Shown in pieces: positions 52,551 to 61,294 of a stretch of 64,000 nt of DNA. Numbering within the stretch: position 1 is the first letter of the stretch; each line of letters begins with the position of its first letter. This stretch comes from Algoriphagus mannitolivorans DSM 15301 (lineage in GTDB: Bacteria; Bacteroidota; Bacteroidia; Cytophagales; Cyclobacteriaceae), in assembly GCF_000429425.1 (NCBI RefSeq), contig NZ_KE386902.1, positions 237,481-301,480 of the forward strand, given 5' to 3'. Position numbers and translations under genes: made by a program. The notes beneath the pieces were generated by a model, which saw only the letters and a program-made list of their open reading frames with translations, searched no databases and was not told the DNA's origin.

Positions 52551-52612
52551 CCTTCAGAAGGGGTTTTTCTATTGACTAGGTTCAGTGGACTGCAGTCCGT
52601 CGACAGTTGACC
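52551..52612. repeat. Dispersed repeat, copy D (partial)
   Basis: End part of the repeat with a perfect palindrome GGACTGCAGTCC followed by GTCGACAGTTGACC. It sits 6 bases from the stop of the second amidohydrolase, exactly as copy C does for the first. Confidence 0.8.
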
Positions 52613-52617
52613 AAATC

Positions 52618-53910
52618 CTACTTCTTCATCCCCATATAATCCACTACAAAGTAGCTCAGCACCCGCATACCGAGTACAAATCCTCCCTCGTCGATGTAGA
52701 AGTCAGGCGTGTGGTGAGATGGTGTTTTGGTAGGGTCACCGCCTTTTTTCATTCCTCCCAAGCCGATAAATAGCCCGGGCTTTTCCCGCTGATAAAAGCT
52801 GAAATCCTCCGCCCCCGTCACTGGTGGATTGTAGTTGATGTTTTCTTTTCCCGCCGCAGCTTCCATGGAAGCAACCATTTTGGCGGTGAGTTCTGGGTCG
52901 TTAACAGTTGAAGGGTAAAGTTTTTGAATATTTACTTCTGCTCTGGCACCGGCACTCTCAGCTATATTGGTAGCGATCTCAGTGATGCGCTTGTGTACCA
53001 AGGCCTGCTGCTCGTCTCCGAAAGTCCGGATGGTACCGATCATTTCTACTTTCTCTGGAATGATGTTGTGACGAATCCCTCCATGTATAGCTCCCACAGT
53101 GACCACGGCAGGGTTTTGGGTGATATTGACACTTCGGGAAAGGATCGTCTGCAAGCCAGTCACAATCTGGGAAGCTGTCACAATCGGATCCACTCCGGAC
53201 CAAGGAGAAGCTCCATGAGCTTGGGTTCCATGAACAATGATTTCCAAATTATCCACTGCAGCTTGGGCGGGGCCTGAACGATAGCCGATTTTTCCCACTT
53301 CGGTCTGGGAAGAAATATGCAATCCGAAAATCGCGTCCACATCTTTCATCACCCCTTCTTCCACCAGTTGCTTGGCTCCCCAAGAAGTCACTCCTGGTTC
53401 GTAGATGCCCTCTTCGGCTGGTTGGAAAATAAATTTCACAGAACCTTCCAATTGGTTTCGCATTCCTGCCAAAACCTCTGCCACACCCATCAGGATGGCT
53501 ACGTGGGTATCGTGTCCGCAAGCATGCATGACACCGGTTTCCTGGCCGTTGTAGGTGGTGGTCACGGTAGATTTGAAAGGTAAATCAACCCGTTCAGTAA
53601 CTGGGAGAGCATCCATATCTGCACGAAGAGCAACCATGGGCCCTGGCTTTCCACCTTTCAAAACCCCAACTACTCCAGTCACGGCCATTCCCTCGGTCAC
53701 TTCAATGCCCAAAGATCTAAGGTGATCTGCAATTTTCTTGGCAGTTCGGACTTCGTTATTGCCGAGTTCCGGATGTTGGTGGATGTCGCGTCTCCACTCG
53801 ATGACTTTGGATTCTAAGGAGGCTGCTTTCTGATCGATAGTCGGGCGGAGTTTACTTTGGCCAAAGGCTGTTCCGCTTAACAGGAGTAAGGGGATAATTA
53901 GTTTTCTCAT
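52618..53910 (-). CDS. Secreted M20D amidohydrolase, tandem copy 2
   Basis: A 430-residue paralogue of the gene at 51189-52475 with the same signal peptide type (MRKLIIPLLLLSGTAFGQ) and metal motifs (MHACGHDTHVAIL, PAEEG, TGAEDFSFY, HHTPDF). It has a short insertion, PGVTSWGAKQL, near residue 180. The two genes are in the same orientation, with 142 bases between them. It lies upstream on the same strand and may be cotranscribed, though partial repeat D lies between. Confidence 0.93.
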   Translation of the reverse strand: MRKLIIPLLLLSGTAFGQSKLRPTIDQKAASLESKVIEWRRDIHQHPELGNNEVRTAKKIADHLRSLGIEVTEGMAVTGVVGVLKGGKPGPMVALRADMDALPVTERVDLPFKSTVTTTYNGQETGVMHACGHDTHVAILMGVAEVLAGMRNQLEGSVKFIFQPAEEGIYEPGVTSWGAKQLVEEGVMKDVDAIFGLHISSQTEVGKIGYRSGPAQAAVDNLEIIVHGTQAHGASPWSGVDPIVTASQIVTGLQTILSRSVNITQNPAVVTVGAIHGGIRHNIIPEKVEMIGTIRTFGDEQQALVHKRITEIATNIAESAGARAEVNIQKLYPSTVNDPELTAKMVASMEAAAGKENINYNPPVTGAEDFSFYQREKPGLFIGLGGMKKGGDPTKTPSHHTPDFYIDEGGFVLGMRVLSYFVVDYMGMKK

Positions 53911-54191
53911 AAGATTATAAGGTTAATGATGGTTTTGGCGGTTTTTTGGGTGGTTTGGAAAATTAGTCTACGCCAAGGTAAAAACCTTAACCTTTCAGAT
54001 AAAAAGCGGTTTTGGAGAACTTTTGGAGTTGATTTCGCTTTAGAGATAAGAGAATTCATAAACTCAAAACGGGATTTTCGTAGAACAAATCCTCCTTACC
54101 CCCTTAGAAAGGGGGAATTAGCTTACGTTGATCCTCCAGCCCTGAATCGGTAAAATATTGTGTTAGATTTTAACTAGTTGAAATAGAAAAA
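53911..54191. other. Intergenic region between amidohydrolase and SDR genes
   Basis: 281 bases. A hairpin (CCCCCTT/AAGGGGG, about 54098-54114) lies in a stretch that reads like a common Bacteroidota intergenic repeat. No gene is supported. Confidence 0.5.
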
Positions 54192-54890
54192 ATGGAATTG
54201 AAAGAAAAAATCGCTGTAGTTACGGGAGTCAGCAAAGGAATAGGATTGGAAGTCGTCAAACTTTTGGTCGAAAAAGGAACCATTGTAGCGGGTTGGGGTA
54301 GAACTCAGCCGGATTTTCAGCATCCGAGTTTCCACTTTTTTACCTGCGATGTCTCCAATGAAAGCAGTGTGGAAGTTGCCTACCAGGCGACTATTGCCAA
54401 ATTGGGAGCAGATATCAGAATTCTAGTGAATAATGCAGGATTTGGCGTGGCAGGACCTTTTGAGGAAATGAGTTCGGCCGATTGGAAGTCCATGTTTGAC
54501 ACCAATGTGCATGGAATATTTTACGTAAGTAAGTGCTTGATTCCTGCCATGAAAGCTGCGGATGAAGGACATATCCTAAATGTAGCTTCGATTGCAGGTT
54601 TGAATGGGGTTGCCAATTTTGCAGGGTATGTAGGAACCAAGCATGCTGTGCGAGGGATTTCCCATTCCATGTATATGGAGTTGAGAGATTTTGGAATTAA
54701 GGTTTCCACGATCTATCCAGGCTCTGTGCAGACCAATTTCTTTGACGAAATCCCCGGAATGAACGCCCATGAAAATATGATGCGTCCACAGGATGTGGCT
54801 TTGACGATTGTCCAGACTTTGGAAACTCACCCGAATTACTTTGTGGCTGATGTGGAGTGTAGACCTTTGAGACCGAAGGGGAAGAAGTAA
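54192..54890 (+). CDS. SDR family oxidoreductase
   Basis: A 232-residue short-chain dehydrogenase with the cofactor motif [11 protein letters not shown] (about residues 11-21), NNAGFG, catalytic serine in [10 protein letters not shown] and YVGTK for the Tyr/Lys pair. The order is complete, so the enzyme should be active. Substrate unknown. The heptamer array begins 2 bases after its stop codon. Confidence 0.92.
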   Translation: MELKEKIAVVTGVSKGIGLEVVKLLVEKGTIVAGWGRTQPDFQHPSFHFFTCDVSNESSVEVAYQATIAKLGADIRILVNNAGFGVAGPFEEMSSADWKSMFDTNVHGIFYVSKCLIPAMKAADEGHILNVASIAGLNGVANFAGYVGTKHAVRGISHSMYMELRDFGIKVSTIYPGSVQTNFFDEIPGMNAHENMMRPQDVALTIVQTLETHPNYFVADVECRPLRPKGKK

Positions 54891-54892
54891 TA

Positions 54893-54997
54893 GGCAGTGG
54901 GCAGATGGCAGTATGCAGTAAGCAATTTACAGTCGGCAGTGATCAGTCGGCAGTGATCAGTTGGCAGTAGGCAGTAAGCAGTATGCAGTCGATAGTG
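54893..54997 (+). repeat. Heptamer array 1 (GGCAGTN type)
   Basis: Fifteen adjacent 7-base units of the pattern NGCAGTN (GGCAGTG, GGCAGTA, TGCAGTA, AGCAGTA, GGCAGTC and variants) fill 105 bases without interruption. Confidence 0.88.
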
Positions 54998-55155
54998 ATC
55001 TATTGGTATTATGTAAGGGTCTGAAATAGATTTACTTTTTGGATGTAGTTTAATAATCCATTTATATAGAATTTGGAAATATGATATGTACTGACACTAC
55101 TTAACTTAGCTTTTAAAATAAACTTAGTTCATTTTTCTTGACTGATAATTTGTTT

Positions 55156-55530
55156 ATGGATTTTACCAGCCTTATTGCCTATCAAAAAGCATTTCAACTT
55201 GCTATGGAAATTTTTGAAATCAGCAAAGGATTTCCTAAAGAAGAAAAATTTTCCTTGACTGATCAGATTAGGAGATCCAGTAGATCAGTTTGTGTAAACA
55301 TTGGGGAAGGGTATCGAAAACGAAGATATGTTGCTCATTTTGTTTCCAAGCTTTCGGATGCTGACATGGAGAATGCTGAAACACTCATTTGGATAAGCTT
55401 TGCGAATCGATGTGGGTATATTTCAGACGAAAAAACTGAAGATCTACTTCAAAAAGTAGGTGAAGTAGGGAAATTGATTGGCTATATGATTTCTCATCCA
55501 GAAAAGTTTGGCTCAGCCCATTCTCACTAA
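55156..55530 (+). CDS. Four-helix-bundle protein (S23/IVP family)
   Basis: A 124-residue protein of the four-helix-bundle family (TIGR02436 type): FTSLIAYQKAFQLAMEIFEISKGFPKEEKFSLTDQIRRSSRSVCVNIGEGYRK is its conserved N-terminal half (shown in part), followed by a helix with FVSKLSDADMENAETLIWI. Relatives occur inside 23S rRNA intervening sequences, as accessory proteins of diversity-generating retroelements, and as free genes of unknown role. ATG 55156 is preferred to TTG 55138. The gene sits between inverted heptamer arrays. Confidence 0.88.
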   Translation: MDFTSLIAYQKAFQLAMEIFEISKGFPKEEKFSLTDQIRRSSRSVCVNIGEGYRKRRYVAHFVSKLSDADMENAETLIWISFANRCGYISDEKTEDLLQKVGEVGKLIGYMISHPEKFGSAHSH

Positions 55531-55592
55531 CTCCAATCCTACTTTGGTTTACCATTAAACTGCCAGCTGAAAACAGGAACTTTTTTATTGCA

Positions 55593-55634
55593 AACTGCCC
55601 ATTGCAAACTGCCCACTGAAATCTGCCTACTGAA
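55593..55634 (-). repeat. Heptamer array 2 (inverted relative to array 1)
   Basis: Six adjacent units, AACTGCC, CATTGCA, AACTGCC, CACTGAA, ATCTGCC and TACTGAA, are the complement type of array 1. It is preceded by GAAAACAGGA near 55569, also seen before array 3. Confidence 0.75.
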
Positions 55635-55638
55635 ACCC

Positions 55639-55668
55639 TTGCCTTTCCGACCTCATTCCCTATTTTTG
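55639..55668 (+). promoter_or_regulatory. Promoter of gldA-gldF-gldG
   Basis: TTG (55639-55641), 19 bases, then TATTTTTG (55661-55668) fits the Bacteroidota consensus, about 70 bases before the gldA start. Confidence 0.75.
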
Positions 55669-55736
55669 CCATAGACCTGACCAAAGGGGATTTTGCCCCT
55701 GCCATGCGGGTGATTTTCTCTTTGGTCCTTCTTTTT

Positions 55737-56648
55737 ATGTCACTCCAAGTTTCCCGACTCAGTAAGGTTTATGGTTCCCAGAAAGCACTGGATGAAGTCA
55801 GCTTTTCGGCGACTCCGGGGAGGATTTTGGGATTTTTAGGACCCAATGGAGCCGGGAAATCAACCACCATGAAAATCATCACCGGATATCTGGGAGCAGA
55901 TTCCGGGGAGGTAAAGGTATTGGGAGAAAATGCGCTGGAAAATTCAAAAAAAGTAAGTTCCAAAATTGGCTACTTGCCTGAACACAACCCCCTTTACCTA
56001 GACCTCTACGTCCGTGAGTTTTTGGAATTTTCCGGAGGAATTTACGGAATGAAATCTGCGGAAATCCGCCGTAGAGTAGATGAGCTGATCCAAAAGACGG
56101 GACTTCTGCCTGAGCAACACAAAAAAATAGGCCAGCTTTCCAAAGGTTACCGGCAACGAGTTGGACTAGCCAGGGCCCTGATTCATGATCCTCAGGTAGT
56201 GATTTTGGATGAACCGACCACGGGGCTGGATCCCAACCAGCTGGTGGATATTCGAAGACTGATTCAGGAAATCGCAGCGGACAAAACTTTGATTTTCTCC
56301 ACGCACATCATGCAGGAAGTAGAAGCCATATGTCAGGATGTAGTAATTATCAATCAAGGGAAAATTTTAGCCGCAAGTCCTTTAGCAGATTTGAAAGCTA
56401 ATGCAGGTCAGATTGAGTTGATCCTGGAGACTGAGGAGGAATTGAGTTTGAACTGGTTCGCCAATCTGGGTGAGTTGAAATTTGGGCCCAAAGGAAATAG
56501 AGAATTGGTTCTGTTGACTTCAGAGCCTCAAGAGGCAAGAAAGGTTTTGATGCAAATTGTGCAATCCAAAAACCTGAACCTAATCAGTCTCAATCAAGGC
56601 AAGAAAAATCTGGAAACCCTTTTTCGAGAAATCACCCAAGGCCAATGA
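55737..56648 (+). CDS. gldA: Gliding motility ABC transporter ATPase GldA
   Basis: A 303-residue ABC ATPase: Walker A GPNGAGKST (about residue 32), signature LSKGYRQRVGLARAL, Walker B VVILDEPTTGLDPNQL and the H-loop STHIMQEV. In Flavobacterium johnsoniae, GldA, GldF and GldG form a transporter needed for gliding. ATG 55737 (MSLQVSRLSKVYG) gives the usual start; ATG 55704 adds an unusual hydrophobic leader. Overlaps gldF by 4 bases. Confidence 0.92.
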   Translation: MSLQVSRLSKVYGSQKALDEVSFSATPGRILGFLGPNGAGKSTTMKIITGYLGADSGEVKVLGENALENSKKVSSKIGYLPEHNPLYLDLYVREFLEFSGGIYGMKSAEIRRRVDELIQKTGLLPEQHKKIGQLSKGYRQRVGLARALIHDPQVVILDEPTTGLDPNQLVDIRRLIQEIAADKTLIFSTHIMQEVEAICQDVVIINQGKILAASPLADLKANAGQIELILETEEELSLNWFANLGELKFGPKGNRELVLLTSEPQEARKVLMQIVQSKNLNLISLNQGKKNLETLFREITQGQ

Positions 56649-57364
56649 AAAGTCTGTTTTTCAAAGAAATCAACGCCTTTTTTGGAAGCCTAACCGGCTA
56701 TCTGGTATTGGTATTGTTCTTAGTGGCCATAGGTTTGATCGTTTGGGTATTTCCGGAAAGCTCTGTTTTGGAATATGGATTCGCAGATTTAGAGTCACTT
56801 TTTAGCTACACTCCTTATGTATTCACTTTTTTGATTCCGGCACTTTCTATGCGGGCGATAGCTGAGGAGCGGAAAAACGGAACCTGGGAATTGTTGCAAA
56901 CCTCACCACTATCATTGGTTCAGATCATTCTTGCCAAATATTTAGCCTTATTGGCCCTGGTGATTTTGGCAGTATTGCCCACACTTCTTTATGCCTATGC
57001 TATAGCCCAGCTGGGGGATCCTCCCGGAAATCTGGATTGGGCAGGCTTCTTTGGAAGCTGGATCGGATTAATCATGATCGGAGCCACGTTTGCTGCGGTT
57101 GGATTGTTTGCCAGTGCTTTGACTTCCCAGCAGGTGGTGGCTTTTGTGTTGGGCGTTTTTCTTTGTTTTGTCCTTTACTTTGGATTTACCGCATTGTCTG
57201 AGATGCTTTCCGGGGAGTTGGCGTATTGGGTGGAAGAGTTTAGCCTTAGTTATCATTACATCAGCCTTAGCCGGGGAGTGGTAGATAGCAGGGATGTGTT
57301 TTTCCTTTTGGGGATGATTTTGGTGTTTTTAGGGGGTTCAGTTTTGATTTTGAAAGGAAAATGA
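56645..57364 (+). CDS. gldF: Gliding motility ABC transporter permease GldF
   Basis: A 239-residue ABC-2 type permease with about six membrane helices (LTGYLVLVLFLVAIGLIVW at the N-terminus; YTPYVFTFLIPALSMRAIAEERKNGTWELL as the typical conserved loop, abbreviated). It pairs with GldA and GldG. Its ATG overlaps gldA and its stop overlaps gldG by 4 bases each. Confidence 0.9.
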   Translation: MKSLFFKEINAFFGSLTGYLVLVLFLVAIGLIVWVFPESSVLEYGFADLESLFSYTPYVFTFLIPALSMRAIAEERKNGTWELLQTSPLSLVQIILAKYLALLALVILAVLPTLLYAYAIAQLGDPPGNLDWAGFFGSWIGLIMIGATFAAVGLFASALTSQQVVAFVLGVFLCFVLYFGFTALSEMLSGELAYWVEEFSLSYHYISLSRGVVDSRDVFFLLGMILVFLGGSVLILKGK

Positions 57365-59046
57365 GCTCCAACCGAAAAACAAACATTCGTGCTACTTTGG
57401 TCCTTTTTGGAGGACTGCTTGCCTTGGTTTTGGCTAGCCAGTTTTTGAGATTTCGCGTGGATTTGACAGAAGAAAAAAGGTTTTCTCTGCATCCTGCTAC
57501 CAAAGAGTTGCTCCAAGGTCTGGATCGTCCATTACATGTGGATATTTTGCTGACCGGAGAAAATCTTCCCGGGGGCATGCGAAGACTTCAAAAATCCATC
57601 GAAGAAACCGTCCGTACTTTCAATGCTTATTCGGCGGAAAAAATCACCGTTTCTTACTTTGACCCGCTCTCGGTGACTGATTCCTTACAGGAAGATTTTA
57701 TTTACACTTTAGCGGATTACGGGATCAACCCAACCAACCTTTTTGTCAATCAAAATTCCGGTCAGCAGGCGCAGCTTATTTTCCCAGGAATTCTGGTCAG
57801 CGATGAGGAATATGAAGTTGGGGCTCTGGTGTTAAAGGGGGAAAGGGGAATGTCTCCTGATCAGATTCTGAACACTTCGATTGAGAATCTTGAATATGAA
57901 CTAAGCAATGCCATTCGAAAATTGGTCTTTCCAGAGAAGTCTGCCATTGCCATGATTATTGGGCATGGAGAGCTTTCTGAGGATGATGGATTCGGAATGG
58001 TGGAGGCCTTGGATGGTCAGTATGAGCTATTCAAAGTTCCTTTGGAGCAAGCTAAATCTGTAGAAGACCTGAAGACTTTCGGCACTATTTTCATTTTAGG
58101 GCCAAAGTCAAGCTATACCGATCGGGAGTTGTTTTTACTGGATCAATATGTCCTTCAAGGAGGGAATTTGGTGATTGGAGCTGAAGGAGTGGATGTGGAT
58201 TTGGCTCAGGCTGGAGGAGATGGCACAGTCTCTTTTCCCTTGGAAAATGAGCTGGACCGTTTGCTTTTTCGGTATGGTGTCAGGATAAATAAAGATTTGA
58301 TTCAGGACTTGAATTTCAGCTATATCCCTGTGATGGGAGGAACCTTTGGCAATCAAAACCAAATGGTTCCCTTGCCTTGGCCATTTTATTTCAACGCCGG
58401 TCGAGTCGCCACTCATCCGATTACTAAAGCTCTGGATCAAGTTAACTTCAGATTTGTCAGCAGTTTGGATACGGTGATGGCCGAAGGTGTGGTGAAGACA
58501 CCGCTTATTTTCGGATCAGACAATGCAAGAAAAATCCAAGCACCTTCCCGGGTAGCTTTTGCAGATATGCAGCAAGCTCCCAAAGTGGAAGAGTTTGGTC
58601 TGAAGAATTTGCCTTTGGCGTATTTACTGGAAGGGGAGTTTACCTCTTTGTTCAAAAACCGATTTTTACCGGATGAATTTCAAGGCCGGCAATTTCTGGA
58701 ATCCGGGAAAGGGAAAGTGGTAGTATTCGGAGACGGCTCGATCTTCCAAAGCCAAGCAGAGGTAGAAACCAATCAGCCCCTGCCTTTGGGAGAAGACCCT
58801 TTCTCGATGACCACCTTTGCCAATAAGCAGTTGCTTTTAAACTTGACGCAATACCTTTCGGATCCTGAGGGGATCATTGCTACACGGACCAGGAGTTTCC
58901 GAATTAGGCCTTTGGATCGGGTAAAGGTCGTGGAGCAGAAGAATTACTGGCAAGTAATCAATATTGGAGGACCTGTACTAGTGGTGTTGATTTTGGGAGG
59001 AATTATCCTTTTTATCCGAAAGAAAAGGTATAGCCGAAGTGCATAG
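57361..59046 (+). CDS. gldG: Gliding motility protein GldG
   Basis: A 561-residue protein with an N-terminal membrane helix (LVLFGGLLALVLASQFL), a large periplasmic GldG-type domain (FRVDLTEEKRFSLHPATKELL; SAIAMIIGHGELSEDDGFGMV) and a C-terminal helix (GGPVLVVLILGGIILFI). It is the third component of the GldAFG complex. The topology, with membrane helices at both ends, is typical. It is the last gene of the operon. Confidence 0.9.
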   Translation: MSSNRKTNIRATLVLFGGLLALVLASQFLRFRVDLTEEKRFSLHPATKELLQGLDRPLHVDILLTGENLPGGMRRLQKSIEETVRTFNAYSAEKITVSYFDPLSVTDSLQEDFIYTLADYGINPTNLFVNQNSGQQAQLIFPGILVSDEEYEVGALVLKGERGMSPDQILNTSIENLEYELSNAIRKLVFPEKSAIAMIIGHGELSEDDGFGMVEALDGQYELFKVPLEQAKSVEDLKTFGTIFILGPKSSYTDRELFLLDQYVLQGGNLVIGAEGVDVDLAQAGGDGTVSFPLENELDRLLFRYGVRINKDLIQDLNFSYIPVMGGTFGNQNQMVPLPWPFYFNAGRVATHPITKALDQVNFRFVSSLDTVMAEGVVKTPLIFGSDNARKIQAPSRVAFADMQQAPKVEEFGLKNLPLAYLLEGEFTSLFKNRFLPDEFQGRQFLESGKGKVVVFGDGSIFQSQAEVETNQPLPLGEDPFSMTTFANKQLLLNLTQYLSDPEGIIATRTRSFRIRPLDRVKVVEQKNYWQVINIGGPVLVVLILGGIILFIRKKRYSRSA

Positions 59047-59261
59047 GCCTGAAAGATAAATTTGCCTGTAAGAATTTTGATGGAAAGATCAATGCAGTCC
59101 ATCGAATTAGCATTTTATTTATAAATTTACCCCATTGGTATAAAAAGTAATACTAAGCCTTTAGACATGAAGTCCGATCAAGTGAGGAATTTTCCTTAGT
59201 GGGATGTCACCTAACTGCCAGGATTTCATCAGGCCCAAGAAAATAAAATAATAATAGTCAT

Positions 59262-60386
59262 ATGAAATTTATTGTTTCCTCTTCTGCTTTGCTCAAGCAG
59301 CTTTCGGCCATCAACGGTGTTGTCACTACCAATCCGGTAGTTCCGATTTTGGAAAACTTCCTTTTCGAGATCAAAGACTCCGAACTGACCATCACTGCTT
59401 CAGATTTGCAAACTTCTATGATGACGCAAATCCATGTGGAAGCCAAAGAGGATGGAAATATTGCGGTTCCGGCTAGAATTCTGATCGAAACCCTCAAAAA
59501 TCTTCCAGAGCAGCCCGTGACTTTCAGCATCGATCACGACACCTATGCTGTAGAAATCAGCTCGGACAATGGTCGCTACAGATTGGCAGGGGAAAATGCG
59601 ACGGACTTCCCGAAGATCCCTACGGTAAACAATGCCACCACGGTGGATATGTCCACTGAAGTGCTTTCTTCTGCGATTGCCAACACCATTTTCGCAACCT
59701 CTTCAGACGAGCTTCGCCCCGCCATGACAGGTGTTTATATCAATTTGAGCCCTACCAATACCACCTTTGTGGCTACAGACGGTCACCGATTGATCAGATA
59801 CAGAAGAGTGGATGTGGCTTCTTCCAATGGAGCTAGCTTGATCATTCCAAGAAAAGCGCTAAACCTCCTGAAGTCTACTTTGCCATCTGAGAATGTGCCG
59901 GTATCAGTGGAGTTCAACCAAAGCAATGCTTACTTTAAGTTTGGACAAATCAAAATGATCTGCCGATTGATCGACGAAAGATTCCCGGACTACGAAAATG
60001 TAATTCCAGTGGACAATCCAAACCAGATGAACATCGATCGTTTGGAGTTACTCGGAACTTTGAGACGTATTGCCATCTATGCCAATAAAACGACTCATCA
60101 GGTTCGTCTGAAATTGACAGGAAGTGAATTGATGATTTCAGCTGAAGATTTGGACTTCTCCAATGAAGCCAATGAAAGACTTTCCTGTGATCACGAAGGT
60201 GAAGATATTGAAATCGGGTTCAATGCGAAGTTTTTGGTAGAAATGCTCAATAACCTCAGCTGCAAAGAAGTAAGTTTGAAATTTTCTGCGCCAAACCGTG
60301 CTGGCTTGATCATTCCGGTAGAGCAGGATGCCAACGAAGATATCCTAATGCTTGTCATGCCTGTAATGTTGAACAACTACGTATAA
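59262..60386 (+). CDS. dnaN: DNA polymerase III beta subunit (sliding clamp)
   Basis: A 374-residue clamp made of three repeated domains, with MKFIVSSSALLKQLSAINGVV at the start, RLAGENATDFPKIP, FVATDGHRLIRYRR, MICRLIDERFPDYENVIP, and the C-terminal LMLVMPVMLNN. Length is standard. It is transcribed alone; no clear promoter is seen in the 215 bases upstream. Confidence 0.97.
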   Translation: MKFIVSSSALLKQLSAINGVVTTNPVVPILENFLFEIKDSELTITASDLQTSMMTQIHVEAKEDGNIAVPARILIETLKNLPEQPVTFSIDHDTYAVEISSDNGRYRLAGENATDFPKIPTVNNATTVDMSTEVLSSAIANTIFATSSDELRPAMTGVYINLSPTNTTFVATDGHRLIRYRRVDVASSNGASLIIPRKALNLLKSTLPSENVPVSVEFNQSNAYFKFGQIKMICRLIDERFPDYENVIPVDNPNQMNIDRLELLGTLRRIAIYANKTTHQVRLKLTGSELMISAEDLDFSNEANERLSCDHEGEDIEIGFNAKFLVEMLNNLSCKEVSLKFSAPNRAGLIIPVEQDANEDILMLVMPVMLNNYV

Positions 60387-60408
60387 TCTTAACCACAACC
60401 ATAAATCG

Positions 60409-60441
60409 AAAGCCCGGATTTTTTTGATCCGGGCTTTTTTT
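60409..60441 (+). terminator. Terminator of dnaN
   Basis: An 11-bp perfect stem (AAAGCCCGGAT against ATCCGGGCTTT) is followed by a T-tract, 23 bases after the stop. Confidence 0.93.
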
Positions 60442-60486
60442 ATGGACCCTCCATGGGTTTTTATCTCTTAGAGGGTTAGCCAAAGA

Positions 60487-60711
60487 TTACTTTTTATCCC
60501 TTAACATCTTCAAATACAAACCCTCCACTCTTTCTCTGGCCCAAGGAGTTTGTCTGAGAAATTTGAGACTGGAGCCCATAGAAGGATTATGGGTAAAGCA
60601 GCGGATTGGTATTCTTTCCCCAAGTTCTTTCCATCCATAAAATTCAATCAGTTGCTGAAGCATGGCATCTAGTCGGACGCCATGCAGGGGATTGTTGGGT
60701 TGATGTTCCAA
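60487..60711 (-). CDS. VF530-type DNA-binding protein (DUF2132)
   Basis: A 74-residue protein matching the VF530/DUF2132 family: NNPLHGVRLDAMLQQLIEFYGW, GERIPIRCFTHNPSMGSSLKFLRQTPWARERVE. Members are small DNA-binding proteins with unknown role. The start codon is TTG at 60711; no in-frame ATG is available upstream. Confidence 0.9.
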   Translation of the reverse strand: MEHQPNNPLHGVRLDAMLQQLIEFYGWKELGERIPIRCFTHNPSMGSSLKFLRQTPWARERVEGLYLKMLRDKK

Positions 60712-60842
60712 AGGGTAAGAGTTATTAGAAATTAGTTATAAGTTATTGTTATCGCACTTCTTCCGAAGCTGGACTATTTCATTGGATTTTTAAATCCTGC
60801 TTTCAGAAAACAGGACTACTTTCTATCATTTGTACTTTTGCA

Positions 60843-60912
60843 AACCGCCTACTGGACACTGCTTACTGCCCACTGCTTACTGCCCACTGCTTACTGCCCA
60901 CTTCCTACTGCA
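60843..60912 (-). repeat. Heptamer array 3
   Basis: Ten 7-base units (AACCGCC, TACTGGA, CACTGCT, TACTGCC and so on) of the same type as arrays 1 and 2, preceded by GAAAACAGGA near 60804. It overlaps the last bases and stop codon of the VOC gene. Confidence 0.88.
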
Positions 60913-61294
60913 CCGGCTGGATCAAATCCCAAAGATTTCCATACAAATCCTTAAATACCGATACGATTCCATAAGGTTCCACAGAAGGCTCCCGGATAAA
61001 TTCCACCCCTTTGGAACGATAGTTTTCATAATCCCGATAAAAGTCATCGGTATATAAGAAAAACATCACTCTTCCTCCTGCCTGAATTCCAATCTGCTTT
61101 TCCTGAGCTTCGTTGGCTGCCTTAGCCAAAAGCAAGTGACAAGCTGACCCGGGAGGAGAGACGCTCACCCAGCGTTTGGTTTCGCTCATAGGAGTATCTT
61201 CTAAAAGTTCAAACCCCAGGGTCTGGGTATAATAGGAGATTGCTTCATCATAGTCTCCGACGAGCAAAGTGATTTGTCCGAGCTGTTGTTTCAT
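60905..61294 (-). CDS. VOC (glyoxalase/bleomycin-resistance fold) protein
   Basis: A 129-residue vicinal oxygen chelate protein: ITLLVGDYDEAISYYTQTLGFELLEDTP (first module) and GVEFIREPSVEPYGIVSVFKDLYGNLWDLIQP (second module, with the usual metal-ligand Glu replaced by Asp or lacking). Whether it is an enzyme or a binding protein cannot be read. Its stop codon lies inside heptamer array 3. Confidence 0.9.
   Translation of the reverse strand: MKQQLGQITLLVGDYDEAISYYTQTLGFELLEDTPMSETKRWVSVSPPGSACHLLLAKAANEAQEKQIGIQAGGRVMFFLYTDDFYRDYENYRSKGVEFIREPSVEPYGIVSVFKDLYGNLWDLIQPVQ

Noticed and set aside
53926..54153. 75-codon frame between the amidohydrolase and SDR genes
   Set aside because: Its second half (TNPPYPLRKGELAYVDPPALNR type) reads through an intergenic hairpin repeat (CCCCCTT/AAGGGGG) and the rest has no coding character.
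54893..54997. CRISPR array
   Set aside because: The repeat period is only 7 bases with no spacers, and no cas gene is near.
54893..55634. Diversity-generating retroelement around the four-helix-bundle gene
   Set aside because: Avd proteins of such elements share this fold, but there is no reverse transcriptase, template repeat or variable-repeat target gene in the window.
55704..55736. Extra hydrophobic N-terminus for GldA from ATG 55704
   Set aside because: ABC ATPases are cytosolic, and ATG 55737 gives the family's normal start.
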